Assembly: GCA_027451425.1 (NCBI GenBank)
Contig: DAIDJH010000044.1
Span: 1-9,455, forward strand
From: Bdellovibrionales bacterium
GTDB taxonomy: Bacteria > Bdellovibrionota > Bdellovibrionia > Bdellovibrionales > UBA1609
Direction of reading: 5' to 3'
Length of the DNA: 9,455 bases
Shown one piece after another: positions 1-6,180 of the stretch (its first letter is position 1; every line of letters begins with the position of its first letter). Position numbers and translations under genes: made by a program. The notes under the pieces are model-generated. The model saw only the letters and a program-made list of their open reading frames with translations, was not told the DNA's origin and made no database searches.

Positions 1-2
1 AA

Positions 3-521
3 GCAACTAAACCCACGAGCCAAGCGGGACATCGCTACTGGCTTATGAAATCCGAACCAAATGTGTTTTCGTTTGAGGATTTAAAATCGCGACGACGGAC
101 ACGCTGGGACGGAGTGCGCAACTACATGGCGCGAAATTATATGGTACACGACATGAAGACCGACGATTTCGTATTGTTTTACCATTCCAACACCCTTCCT
201 TCAGGAGTGGCCGGCATCGCGCGCGTTTCAGCCCCGGCGATTCCCGATGAAACAGCGTTTGACCCGAAGTCCGAGTACTACGATGCACGCTCGACACGTG
301 CAAATCCACGATGGTATTGTGTTGAAGTAAAATATGAAGAAAGTCTGCCAAGACTAATATCTCTCAATGAAATTAAAAAAGAGCCGAGATTAAGAAATAT
401 GGTCTTACTCCACAACAGTCGCCTATCTGTTCAACCTGTTGCCGAAGTTGAATTTCAAGTGATTCTCAAAATGGCCACGCGGGGTTTGCCGTCAGCTCGC
501 AAGTCACGAGGCAAAACGTGA
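3..521 (+). CDS. EVE-domain protein, 5' end outside the window
   Basis: EVE domains are PUA-like folds thought to bind modified bases in DNA or RNA; the cellular role of this bacterial subfamily is not established. From the first ATG (45) there are 158 residues with the family signatures in order: MKSEP (1-5), WDGVRNYMARN (21-31), LFYHSN near 44-49, GVAGIARV near 54-61, YYDARSTRANPRW near 78-90, and RLSVQPVAEVEF near 125-136. The frame stays open to the left edge. It reads RYWL directly before that ATG, which completes the family N-terminus YWLMKSEP, so the ATG at 45 is probably internal. No ATG, GTG or TTG occurs in frame between base 3 and 45, so the true start should lie left of the window. 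The stop overlaps the purK start (GTGA), indicating co-transcription. Family assignment is firm; function is inferred only at the level of nucleic-acid binding. Confidence 0.9.
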   Translation, partial: ATKPTSQAGHRYWLMKSEPNVFSFEDLKSRRRTRWDGVRNYMARNYMVHDMKTDDFVLFYHSNTLPSGVAGIARVSAPAIPDETAFDPKSEYYDARSTRANPRWYCVEVKYEESLPRLISLNEIKKEPRLRNMVLLHNSRLSVQPVAEVEFQVILKMATRGLPSARKSRGKT

Positions 522-1723
522 AACGCATCGGCATCTTAGGTGGCGGTCAACTGGCCCGCATGATGGTGATCGAAGGCTTCAAAATGGGGCTCGAGATGCA
601 CGTCTTGTCTTCTCGTGCCGACGACCCCGCCGCACAAGTCACGCGATTTTGGCACGAAGGTGACCCCAATAGCGAGCCGGAACTGGCTCAATTTTTGTCT
701 CGCGTCGACGTCGCCACGGTTGAAAGTGAATTCCTCGATGAACGCGTGCTCGCGCCAGCCATACAAACGAGTCGTGTTGCAGTTGTACCTTCGCCGAAAC
801 TACTTGGGTTACTATCCGATCGCAAAACTCAGAAAGAATGGCTGAAGCAACACAAGATTCCCACTTCGCCTTTTGTCGCGCTTCACACTGCCACCGATGC
901 GCGAAATTTTTTTCGCGAACACGCGCATTCGCCAGGTCGCAAAAATACGGGCGGGGTTGTATTTAAAAAACGCCGGCACGGCTACGACGGTTACGGCACA
1001 TTTATTATCCAAAACGGCCGAGAACTGGAAGAATGGCTCAATAAATTCGGCGACTCCATTCACGAATTCATATGTGAAGCTTTTATCCCCTTTCGCCGCG
1101 AACTCGCACTGCAATTCGCGCGAAATACTGACGGAGAAATATTATGTTACCCTCTGGTGGAGTGGCATGCGCAAAACTCGCGTTGTTTATGGGTCAAGGG
1201 GCCAGTCGGCGCCATCCCATACGGCAAAAAGTCGCCGTCTGACCATCCACAGACTGCAAAATTGACTCGGCTCATTTCGCGCGCGCTCAAACAATCGAGT
1301 TATGTTGGGCTTATCAGTTTTGAATTGTTTGAGGCTCGATCCCGCTCGTCCGCGCAAACAGAAATTCTCGTCAATGAAATCGCTCCTCGCGTCCACAATT
1401 CGGGCCACTATTCGCTTGAAGCGACCACGCCCAATCAATTTCAAGCGCATTTGCGCGCGATTTTAAATTGGCCACTCCCCAAAACGGCACAATTGTGCTC
1501 CAATGGATTTGCCATGTGGAACATTTTGGGTAAAAGCGACAGTCGCAAAAGTGGCGCCAACAATTCTCGTGAATGGCGCCCGCCCCATGATGTTCACATG
1601 CACTGGTATGGCAAAAGCGAAATCCGCGAAGGACGAAAAATGGGTCATATGACAGCCCTCGCCGCAACGCCTGAAGCGGCGCTAAAAATACTCTCGACAA
1701 CGGCAAAAAGGTTAAAGCTATGA
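518..1723 (+). CDS. purK: PurK, N5-carboxyaminoimidazole ribonucleotide synthase
   Basis: PurK is a cytoplasmic ATP-grasp enzyme that joins bicarbonate to AIR using ATP, giving N5-CAIR for PurE in purine synthesis. The 401 residues show the nucleotide-fold start GILGGGQLARMM (5-16), the ATP-grasp strand VVFKKRRHGYDGYG (147-160, with K150), FICEAFIPFRREL (184-196), the metal-binding acidic strands around E269 and E287, the signature NEIAPRVHNSGH (286-297), and the C-terminal HWYGK and GRKMGH blocks (372-387). The start codon is GTG at 518, overlapping the preceding TGA. GAGG at 508-511 gives a ribosome site 6 bases upstream. The usual YEFEN-like stretch is replaced by VESEFLD (68-74), which I take as normal divergence. 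The length is at the long end for the family. The ATGA junction with purE fits their consecutive reactions. Confidence 0.96.
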   Translation: MKRIGILGGGQLARMMVIEGFKMGLEMHVLSSRADDPAAQVTRFWHEGDPNSEPELAQFLSRVDVATVESEFLDERVLAPAIQTSRVAVVPSPKLLGLLSDRKTQKEWLKQHKIPTSPFVALHTATDARNFFREHAHSPGRKNTGGVVFKKRRHGYDGYGTFIIQNGRELEEWLNKFGDSIHEFICEAFIPFRRELALQFARNTDGEILCYPLVEWHAQNSRCLWVKGPVGAIPYGKKSPSDHPQTAKLTRLISRALKQSSYVGLISFELFEARSRSSAQTEILVNEIAPRVHNSGHYSLEATTPNQFQAHLRAILNWPLPKTAQLCSNGFAMWNILGKSDSRKSGANNSREWRPPHDVHMHWYGKSEIREGRKMGHMTALAATPEAALKILSTTAKRLKL

Positions 1724-2199
1724 AGGCTCAGGTCGCCATTATCATGGGCAGTCAATCCGATTGGCCGATTATGAAATCCGCCGCAAAAGCACTGCGCGAA
1801 TTCGGCGTCAGTTACAAAACTCAAATTGTTTCGGCTCATCGCACACCTGAAGACATGCAAAAATTCGCGCTCGCGGCGGGTGATTATTTCTCAGTCATTA
1901 TCGCTGGCGCCGGCGGTGCCGCTCACTTGCCCGGGATGGTCGCAAGTCTAACCTCATTGCCAGTGATCGGAGTTCCCGTCACAGTCGGAAAACTCAAAGG
2001 ACTCGATGCCTTGTTATCAATCGCGCAAATGCCGTCAGGAGTGCCGGTTGCCGCCGTCGCCATCGACAACGCGTACAACGCGGGTTTACTGGCCGCGCGG
2101 ATTCTCGCCGTGCATGATGCAAAACTCCGTTCACGATTACAAAAATTCCGCGTTAAACAAAAACGCCGAGTCCGCGCCCAACGATTGAAGTCACTTTGA
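1720..2199 (+). CDS. purE: PurE, N5-CAIR mutase (class I)
   Basis: Class I PurE converts N5-CAIR to CAIR in the cytoplasm and normally acts with PurK, which is encoded immediately upstream. The protein has 159 residues and all the substrate-site blocks: GSQSD (10-14), SAHRTP (38-43, with the conserved catalytic histidine H40), GAGGAAHLPGM (63-73), PVIGVPV (81-87), and the LDALLSIAQMP to AIDNAYNAGLLA stretch (95-125). This is a typical full-length class I enzyme. A lysine/arginine-rich tail (about 142-159) extends past the conserved core. The ATG at 1720 overlaps the purK stop as ATGA, and AAGG at 1708-1711 supplies a ribosome site. The 3' end overlaps the convergent regulator gene by 9 bases, with no obvious terminator between them. 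Confidence 0.97.
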   Translation: MKAQVAIIMGSQSDWPIMKSAAKALREFGVSYKTQIVSAHRTPEDMQKFALAAGDYFSVIIAGAGGAAHLPGMVASLTSLPVIGVPVTVGKLKGLDALLSIAQMPSGVPVAAVAIDNAYNAGLLAARILAVHDAKLRSRLQKFRVKQKRRVRAQRLKSL

Positions 2200-3015
2200 C
2201 CGCAGCAACTTGAAAAAATCGAGATTAAATGCATAAAGTGTTTCATCGCGCGTCGGTTTTATCGTCCGCACATAATCTTCGATAAAGGCCACCATCCGCT
2301 CGCGCAATGAATGCACGGCTTCTTCCGATAAACTTGAAACGCCGGAATAGTGCAGATCTCGTTCATTTTCCCCGCGAATCGATTCGATAGCCGCGATTCG
2401 CCAGTTGGAATGATGTTGCTTAATAAACGGAGACTCAGCCCCCAGATGAGTGTGAACCTCTCCCGTGACTAACTCACCGTCTTTTGTTTGCGCCAGCTTT
2501 TGCTCCAAAAGAAACCTGACGACCTTTTCAACCGTGACTAGAGGTAAACCGAGAGCCGCGGCGAGCGAAGGCGTCGAGCGATAATTCGGGTTCAACAGTA
2601 GAACATGAATCGCGAGATAGTACCACTGACTATAAAACGTGGCGAGCGCTTCGGGCGCCAGGGTCACCGACGGTTTTACACGACCTTCAATGTTTAAATT
2701 TCTCTCGCGCATCGCTTCGAGTTTCTTTTGATAATAATTTCGAAGCTCTCGCGTGCCCGCTTTTTGTCGTTCGACAAGACCAAGAAAATATTCTGTTTCG
2801 TGATTCGATAAGAGCAGGTGCTCACAAAGTCGAAGAGTCTGCTCCTGACTAAAATGCGCCGAACCTGCCAAAATTCGGCTCACATACGAACTTTGACAGC
2901 CGGTCGCGCGCGCGATTTCTGTCCAAAAGCCACGCGATTTCTCGCCTTTTACGGCCACCAAATCACGCAGATAGTTTCGATAGTCGTCATACGAAAACAC
3001 GTTTTTAAGAGTCAT
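2191..3015 (-). CDS. TIGR02147/DUF4423-family putative transcriptional regulator
   Basis: The protein has 274 residues and no signal peptide. The N-terminal part holds a helix-turn-helix of XRE-like look: WTEIARATGCQSSYVSRILAG (31-51) followed by a helical stretch ending YFLGLVE. The C-terminal half fits the DUF4423 pattern: WYYLAIHVLL (131-140), a winged-helix-like segment ALGLPLVTVEKVVRFLLEQ (154-172), and the terminal YAFNLDFFKLL (261-271). Members occur in many paralogues in Bdellovibrio-like bacteria, often beside secreted or surface protein genes; their targets are mostly unknown. Here the gene is divergent from a secreted-protein gene across 159 AT-rich bases holding inverted repeats, so regulation of that neighbour and of itself is a reasonable inference. 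The ATG at 3015 is the only sensible start; its ribosome site is weak (GGAATAATTGAA before ATG). Confidence 0.85.
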   Translation of the reverse strand: MTLKNVFSYDDYRNYLRDLVAVKGEKSRGFWTEIARATGCQSSYVSRILAGSAHFSQEQTLRLCEHLLLSNHETEYFLGLVERQKAGTRELRNYYQKKLEAMRERNLNIEGRVKPSVTLAPEALATFYSQWYYLAIHVLLLNPNYRSTPSLAAALGLPLVTVEKVVRFLLEQKLAQTKDGELVTGEVHTHLGAESPFIKQHHSNWRIAAIESIRGENERDLHYSGVSSLSEEAVHSLRERMVAFIEDYVRTIKPTRDETLYAFNLDFFKLLRSK

Positions 3016-3174
3016 TTCAATTATTCCAATAAAGGTCGTCCATTATTTTAACTAAAAATTAAAATTAAGAATATTTTTTAATTACAAATTAGTTGATGAA
3101 ACATATGCTGCGCGTTAAATTGCTGGAATTGAATATGATTTGGAACTGATTTTGCTAACTAAAAGGGGAGCCGT
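3016..3174. promoter_or_regulatory. Divergent promoter region between regulator and secreted protein
   Basis: These 159 bases are much richer in A and T than their surroundings and separate two divergent genes. For the + gene there is a good -10 match, TATGAT at 3134-3139, with no clear -35 at normal distance; an alternative pair is TTGATG (3093-3098) and TAAATT (3116-3121) with 17 bases between. A strong ribosome site, AAGGGGAG at 3163-3170, precedes the + gene. On the - strand TAAAAT (3050 down to 3045) could be a -10 for the regulator. Candidate operator repeats are listed separately. The region is certainly the shared control region; the individual boxes are tentative. Confidence 0.6.
3050..3094. 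repeat. Nested AT-rich inverted repeats, candidate operator
   Basis: Two inverted repeats have nearly the same centre. The outer arms AACTAA (3050-3055) and TTAGTT (3089-3094) are perfect. The inner one, AATTAA (3063-3068) with TTAATT (3078-3083), extends inward with one mismatch. Their centres are at about 3072 and 3073. The position between two divergent genes, one encoding a DNA-binding protein, suits an operator. In sequence this AT-rich, short repeats also arise by chance, so confidence is limited. Confidence 0.35.
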
Positions 3175-4395
3175 ATGAACTCAAAAGCTATAAAACAACC
3201 ACTACTCGTCTTACTCCTGTTGGCGTTTACCGCGCCTGCGTTTGCCGGTGGCACTGGCGGTGGCGGAGGCACATACTGTATAAACCCCGCCGTCAATAAA
3301 GGCCGCCCCGTGCTTCTCGATCTGGCCGATAAGTACGTCAACGATAAGCCTTCGACAGGCACAAGATTTTATGCGGACAAACTCGCCAAGGTTATCGGAT
3401 TTGACCGTATCGATCTCACCCATAACGTCGCTTACCAAATGGCTTTGGCGGCAATTCACAAATGGTCACTGCGGCCCAGCTCCGAAAACTCCATGCATCT
3501 TGTGGAGATCGGCCTTGAAACAATGCCGTTTTATGAAACTCCGCTCGAAATCAAAACTCTGAGCCGCATCTATCTCGCACCAAATTCGATTTGTAAAAAA
3601 TCGGATTTATACGCGACGATTTTATACAAGGATGGCGCTGACTATATTTCAATCCCCGCATGGAATCGCCTCGGACTTTTATCACAAACTGCAATGCTTG
3701 TGCACGAAGCTCTTCGTACCGCACAGATTATGCAAAAACTCGATGGCTCGGATGCGGATTTGCAACGCTTAACAAAAACGATTGCCGGTTATTACGACAA
3801 TGGCGGCAGCACTCACCTCGACAACGATCCGTTTTTTGCAAAATACATAATGAAGGTTCCAGCAACGTATCAAAAAAATGCATGCGCAAAAATCAAAGGT
3901 TTTTTGGCGCAGTATCCACAGTTCGATCAAGATGCGCTTAAGAGGGACGCGGCAGAAATTTGCACGATGAACATACCTGCTGATTTGAATGCGTTTACGG
4001 TGAAGCCCTACCAAACGACGGTTAGGAACATCGAAATTGACTTCGATAACGTAACGGCCAACACGGAAAATCCACGAGCTTTATTAGTCGAAACTTCTGT
4101 GTACAATTCGTTCGATGATCTCGTTTCAGCTCTCCTTCATCAGACATATAGCAACGACGATTATGATTTTTTTCGCCCGCTCACTATCGCAATGAACCAA
4201 ACAACGTTTAACACGACCGAGCTTGTGTTTTTGCGAGACTACGTGAATGACCAAATTCAGTGCCCGATATCGTGGTCGCAGAATCACTGCCAACATGCCA
4301 CGGCCACTGTGAGCTCAACGCTGAACAATGTTCGCAAAGCCTTTGAGCAATTTCTCAATTCGCCGAACGATCAGGCAAATGAAGCCACGCCTTAG
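3175..4395 (+). CDS. Secreted protein of unknown function (406 aa)
   Basis: I do not recognise a named family. The N-terminus is a clear signal peptide: charged start, the hydrophobic run LLVLLLLAFTAPAFA, and a probable signal peptidase I cut after residue 24 (AFA|GGT), followed by a glycine-rich linker GGTGGGGG. No lipobox is seen, so the product should be periplasmic or exported. The mature part has six cysteines (35, 140, 237, 263, 363, 372), an even number consistent with disulfides. The segment SQTAMLVHEALR (170-181) resembles a recurring VHEALxR-type motif that I recall from secreted proteins of Bdellovibrio-like bacteria. It contains H177-E178 but not a full HExxH zinc site, so I do not call it a protease. 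The ribosome site is strong. The gene is divergent from the TIGR02147 regulator, and its stop overlaps the convergent DUF1343 gene by 4 bases. Confidence 0.85.
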   Translation: MNSKAIKQPLLVLLLLAFTAPAFAGGTGGGGGTYCINPAVNKGRPVLLDLADKYVNDKPSTGTRFYADKLAKVIGFDRIDLTHNVAYQMALAAIHKWSLRPSSENSMHLVEIGLETMPFYETPLEIKTLSRIYLAPNSICKKSDLYATILYKDGADYISIPAWNRLGLLSQTAMLVHEALRTAQIMQKLDGSDADLQRLTKTIAGYYDNGGSTHLDNDPFFAKYIMKVPATYQKNACAKIKGFLAQYPQFDQDALKRDAAEICTMNIPADLNAFTVKPYQTTVRNIEIDFDNVTANTENPRALLVETSVYNSFDDLVSALLHQTYSNDDYDFFRPLTIAMNQTTFNTTELVFLRDYVNDQIQCPISWSQNHCQHATATVSSTLNNVRKAFEQFLNSPNDQANEATP

Positions 4396-5606
4396 TACAA
4401 ATAGAATTTTCGCGAGTCTTGCCGCCATTTGGCTTCGTCACGCGCGAGTTTGCGTTCGAGATCGCTCCACTTGGCGGCGGGGTCGTCAACCCACTCCCGT
4501 AAAAATGAATCGCCGCTGAGAATATCGATCGGCATTTTCTCAGTCTCGTATTCATACGGCGGTTGTAACCACAAATCAAAATCGGGTTGCAACTGCCGCA
4601 GTGTCTTGAGTGCCGCGCAGACAATGCGATAGGGACGAAAACTCGCATGCTGATAACCGCTGTGATCGGTGTGGATTTGAAACCCCGCGCATAACTGGCC
4701 TTTGTGTTTCTGAAAAGTCGGCTCGAAAAAACACGGGCGCAATATCGCGCTGGTTTTACCGACCAGCTTATTAATTGCGCGAACCCATTTCTCCGCATCG
4801 ATGCCCGGCGCGCCCATGAGTTCAAGCGGACGAGTTGTACCACGCCCCTCCGACAGTTTTGTACCTTCGATCAAAACAGTTCCGGCGTATGATCGCGCCG
4901 TCGACAGACGAGGCATGTTGGGGCTCGGGTTGACCCATACGCGTTGACCGAGTGGCCACCCGAAGCCCGGTTTTTCTGTCGGAGCATATCCACTCATCTT
5001 CACAACGCGATAATCAAGATCGAGATGCCGAAAATTTTTGTACCACTCCCCCGCTTCACCGAGCGTAAGACCGTGGCGCATAACGGTGGGAGCTGCTCCC
5101 ACAAAACTCGCAAAATTCATATCGAGTATCGAACCTTCGATCACGCGCCCAGCCGGATTGGGGCGATCAAGAACCCAAACGCTACGCCCTGTTCGAGCCG
5201 CGTCTTCGATAATGTAAAACAGAGTCGTGAGAAAAGTGTAAATTCGGCAGCCCACGTCTTGCAGGTCAAATAAGAACGTGTCGCAATGCTCAAGCATCTT
5301 TTCGGTGGGGCGGCGAGTTCGACCGTAAAGACTAAAAATTGGAATGCCATGCTTCGGGTCGATGAAGTCATCGCTTTCAACCATGTTGTCTTGCTTTTCG
5401 CCGCGCATGCCGTGCTGCGGGCCAAACGCGCAGGTTACAGGAATTTTCGCGGCGACAAGCGCGTCGAGCGAATGTTGCAGCTCACGTTTACCCGAGTGTT
5501 GGGTAACCGAAGCCGGATGCGCGACAAGGCCCACACGCCGGCCCCTGAGCTGAGCTTTGAGTTTCGAATCTGCGAGCAATTGCTCAAGACCAAGTTTCAA
5601 CGCCAC
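4392..5606 (-). CDS. DUF1343 protein, NamZ-like (putative exo-N-acetylmuramidase)
   Basis: DUF1343 proteins include Bacillus subtilis NamZ (YbbC, family GH171), which releases terminal MurNAc from peptidoglycan fragments. The 404 residues carry the family blocks in order: GRRVGLVAHPAS (22-33), FGPQHGMRGE (61-70), FSLYG (91-95), FDLQDVGCRIYTF (113-125), VLDRPNP (145-151), RHGLTLGE (177-184), NPSPNMP (226-232), and EGTKLSEGRGTTRPLE (247-262). The N-terminus has no signal peptide, so the protein is probably cytoplasmic, which would suit wall recycling or use of imported muropeptides. The start is GTG at 5606; an in-frame TAA two codons upstream excludes a longer form, and the ribosome site is weak. 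Position 64 is Gln where I remember Glu in most members (PEHG), so activity should not be assumed. Family assignment is firm; substrate is inferred. Confidence 0.88.
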   Translation of the reverse strand: MALKLGLEQLLADSKLKAQLRGRRVGLVAHPASVTQHSGKRELQHSLDALVAAKIPVTCAFGPQHGMRGEKQDNMVESDDFIDPKHGIPIFSLYGRTRRPTEKMLEHCDTFLFDLQDVGCRIYTFLTTLFYIIEDAARTGRSVWVLDRPNPAGRVIEGSILDMNFASFVGAAPTVMRHGLTLGEAGEWYKNFRHLDLDYRVVKMSGYAPTEKPGFGWPLGQRVWVNPSPNMPRLSTARSYAGTVLIEGTKLSEGRGTTRPLELMGAPGIDAEKWVRAINKLVGKTSAILRPCFFEPTFQKHKGQLCAGFQIHTDHSGYQHASFRPYRIVCAALKTLRQLQPDFDLWLQPPYEYETEKMPIDILSGDSFLREWVDDPAAKWSDLERKLARDEAKWRQDSRKFYLY

Positions 5607-5694
5607 TGTTTATCCGCTTACAACTCTCTCGTTTACAGTTAACCCGTTTGCACTTGCCAAAATCTCGACACGTAATTATCTTGAAAAACCAAGT

Positions 5695-5771
5695 CGGGGC
5701 GTAGCGCAGTCCGGTAGCGCGTTTGCTTCGGGAGCAAAAGGTCGTGGGTTCAAATCCCGCCGCCCCGACCA
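5695..5771 (+). tRNA. tRNA-Pro (anticodon CGG)
   Basis: The 77 bases fold as a standard cloverleaf. The 7-bp acceptor stem pairs CGGGGCG (5695-5701) with CGCCCCG (5761-5767). The D stem is GCGC/GCGC around a 9-base loop. The anticodon stem TTTGC/GCAAA encloses the loop TTCGGGA, with anticodon CGG at 5729-5731. A 5-base variable loop is followed by the T arm GTGGG-TTCAAAT-CCCGC. The discriminator A and an encoded CCA finish the gene. It reads CCG proline codons. The first pair C1-G72 with A73 is the bacterial tRNA-Pro pattern. A weak promoter may lie upstream (TTGCAC at 5648, AATTAT at 5674), but the spacing of 20 is long. A candidate terminator follows 35 bases downstream. Confidence 0.97.
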
Positions 5772-5797
5772 AGTTACCTGTGTGTCGAGTCGTTCAA

Positions 5798-6088
5798 TCA
5801 ATGCCCGATCGCTTGGCGATCCATTTTCCATTTTTTAGTAGCTGAACGACAGGCCTGCGAGACTTTATATGTTTTGCGGTTGGCTCTTTTATATTGCCAA
5901 ATGCACTTTAATAAACCCGTGCCAAATTCTTTGCCGGCGCAACCCGCCGCTTGCCCATCCGCCGCGCATGCCGAATTTATGGCTTGTCGATCGGCCTTCA
6001 ACGTTGGATTTGGCGCCGCGATAACCGCTTGAGCAGTGAAAAGCCCGACGATGGCCGCGACTACAATAACTGATAAATTTTTTCGCAT
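5798..6088 (-). CDS. Small secreted cysteine-containing protein (96 aa), unknown function
   Basis: The family is not recognised. The start is ATG at 6088, chosen over an in-frame ATG at 6244 for two reasons. A perfect AAGGAGG ribosome site (AAGGAGGG, 6103 down to 6096) sits 7 bases upstream, and translation from here opens with a textbook signal peptide: MRKN, the hydrophobic run [20 protein letters not shown], and a probable cut near residue 24-25 before APNP. The mature protein is about 70 residues, basic, with four cysteines (41, 50, 62, 80) that could form two disulfides. The motif KxDRQAI occurs twice, near the mature N-terminus (31-37) and at the C-terminus (88-94), with different codons for most residues. 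The predicted location is periplasm or outside the cell. It is convergent with the tRNA, 26 bases away. A -10-like GATAAT lies upstream but lacks a well-spaced -35. Confidence 0.8.
   Translation of the reverse strand: MRKNLSVIVVAAIVGLFTAQAVIAAPNPTLKADRQAINSACAADGQAAGCAGKEFGTGLLKCIWQYKRANRKTYKVSQACRSATKKWKMDRQAIGH
5807..5836 (+). terminator. Candidate Rho-independent terminator of the tRNA, inside the opposing gene
   Basis: A perfect 6-bp stem GATCGC (5807-5812) / GCGATC (5816-5821) with a 3-base loop TTG is followed by CATTTTCCATTTTTT, a T-rich tract on the + strand. It lies 35 bases after the tRNA 3' end, a normal place for a terminator. The same bases are the last codons of the convergent small secreted-protein gene on the - strand. 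The T tract is broken by CCA, so efficiency is uncertain. Confidence 0.45.
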
Positions 6089-6180
6089 TTGAGGTCCCTC
6101 CTTAGTGTTGTTGAACCATTCATTATCGTTCAGATAAACAATGCGGCAGTCAACAGCCTCGTAGGCGGGTCCTGCCTGCG

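Noticed and set aside
3682..3720. Zinc metalloprotease call for the 406-residue secreted protein
   Set aside because: Only H-E is present; the second histidine and a third ligand motif are missing.
5648..5679. tRNA promoter boxes TTGCAC and AATTAT
   Set aside because: The spacing of 20 bases and weak -10 are not convincing enough for a separate feature.
5584..5772. Reading frame on the - strand across the tRNA
   Set aside because: It is the usual antisense frame over a tRNA gene (the [14 protein letters not shown] translation) and not a protein gene.
6163..6177. Palindrome AGGCGG-GTC-CTGCCT as terminator of the lgt unit or a REP-like repeat
   Set aside because: There is no T tract on the transcribed strand, the stem has an A-C mismatch there, and no second copy is seen in the window.
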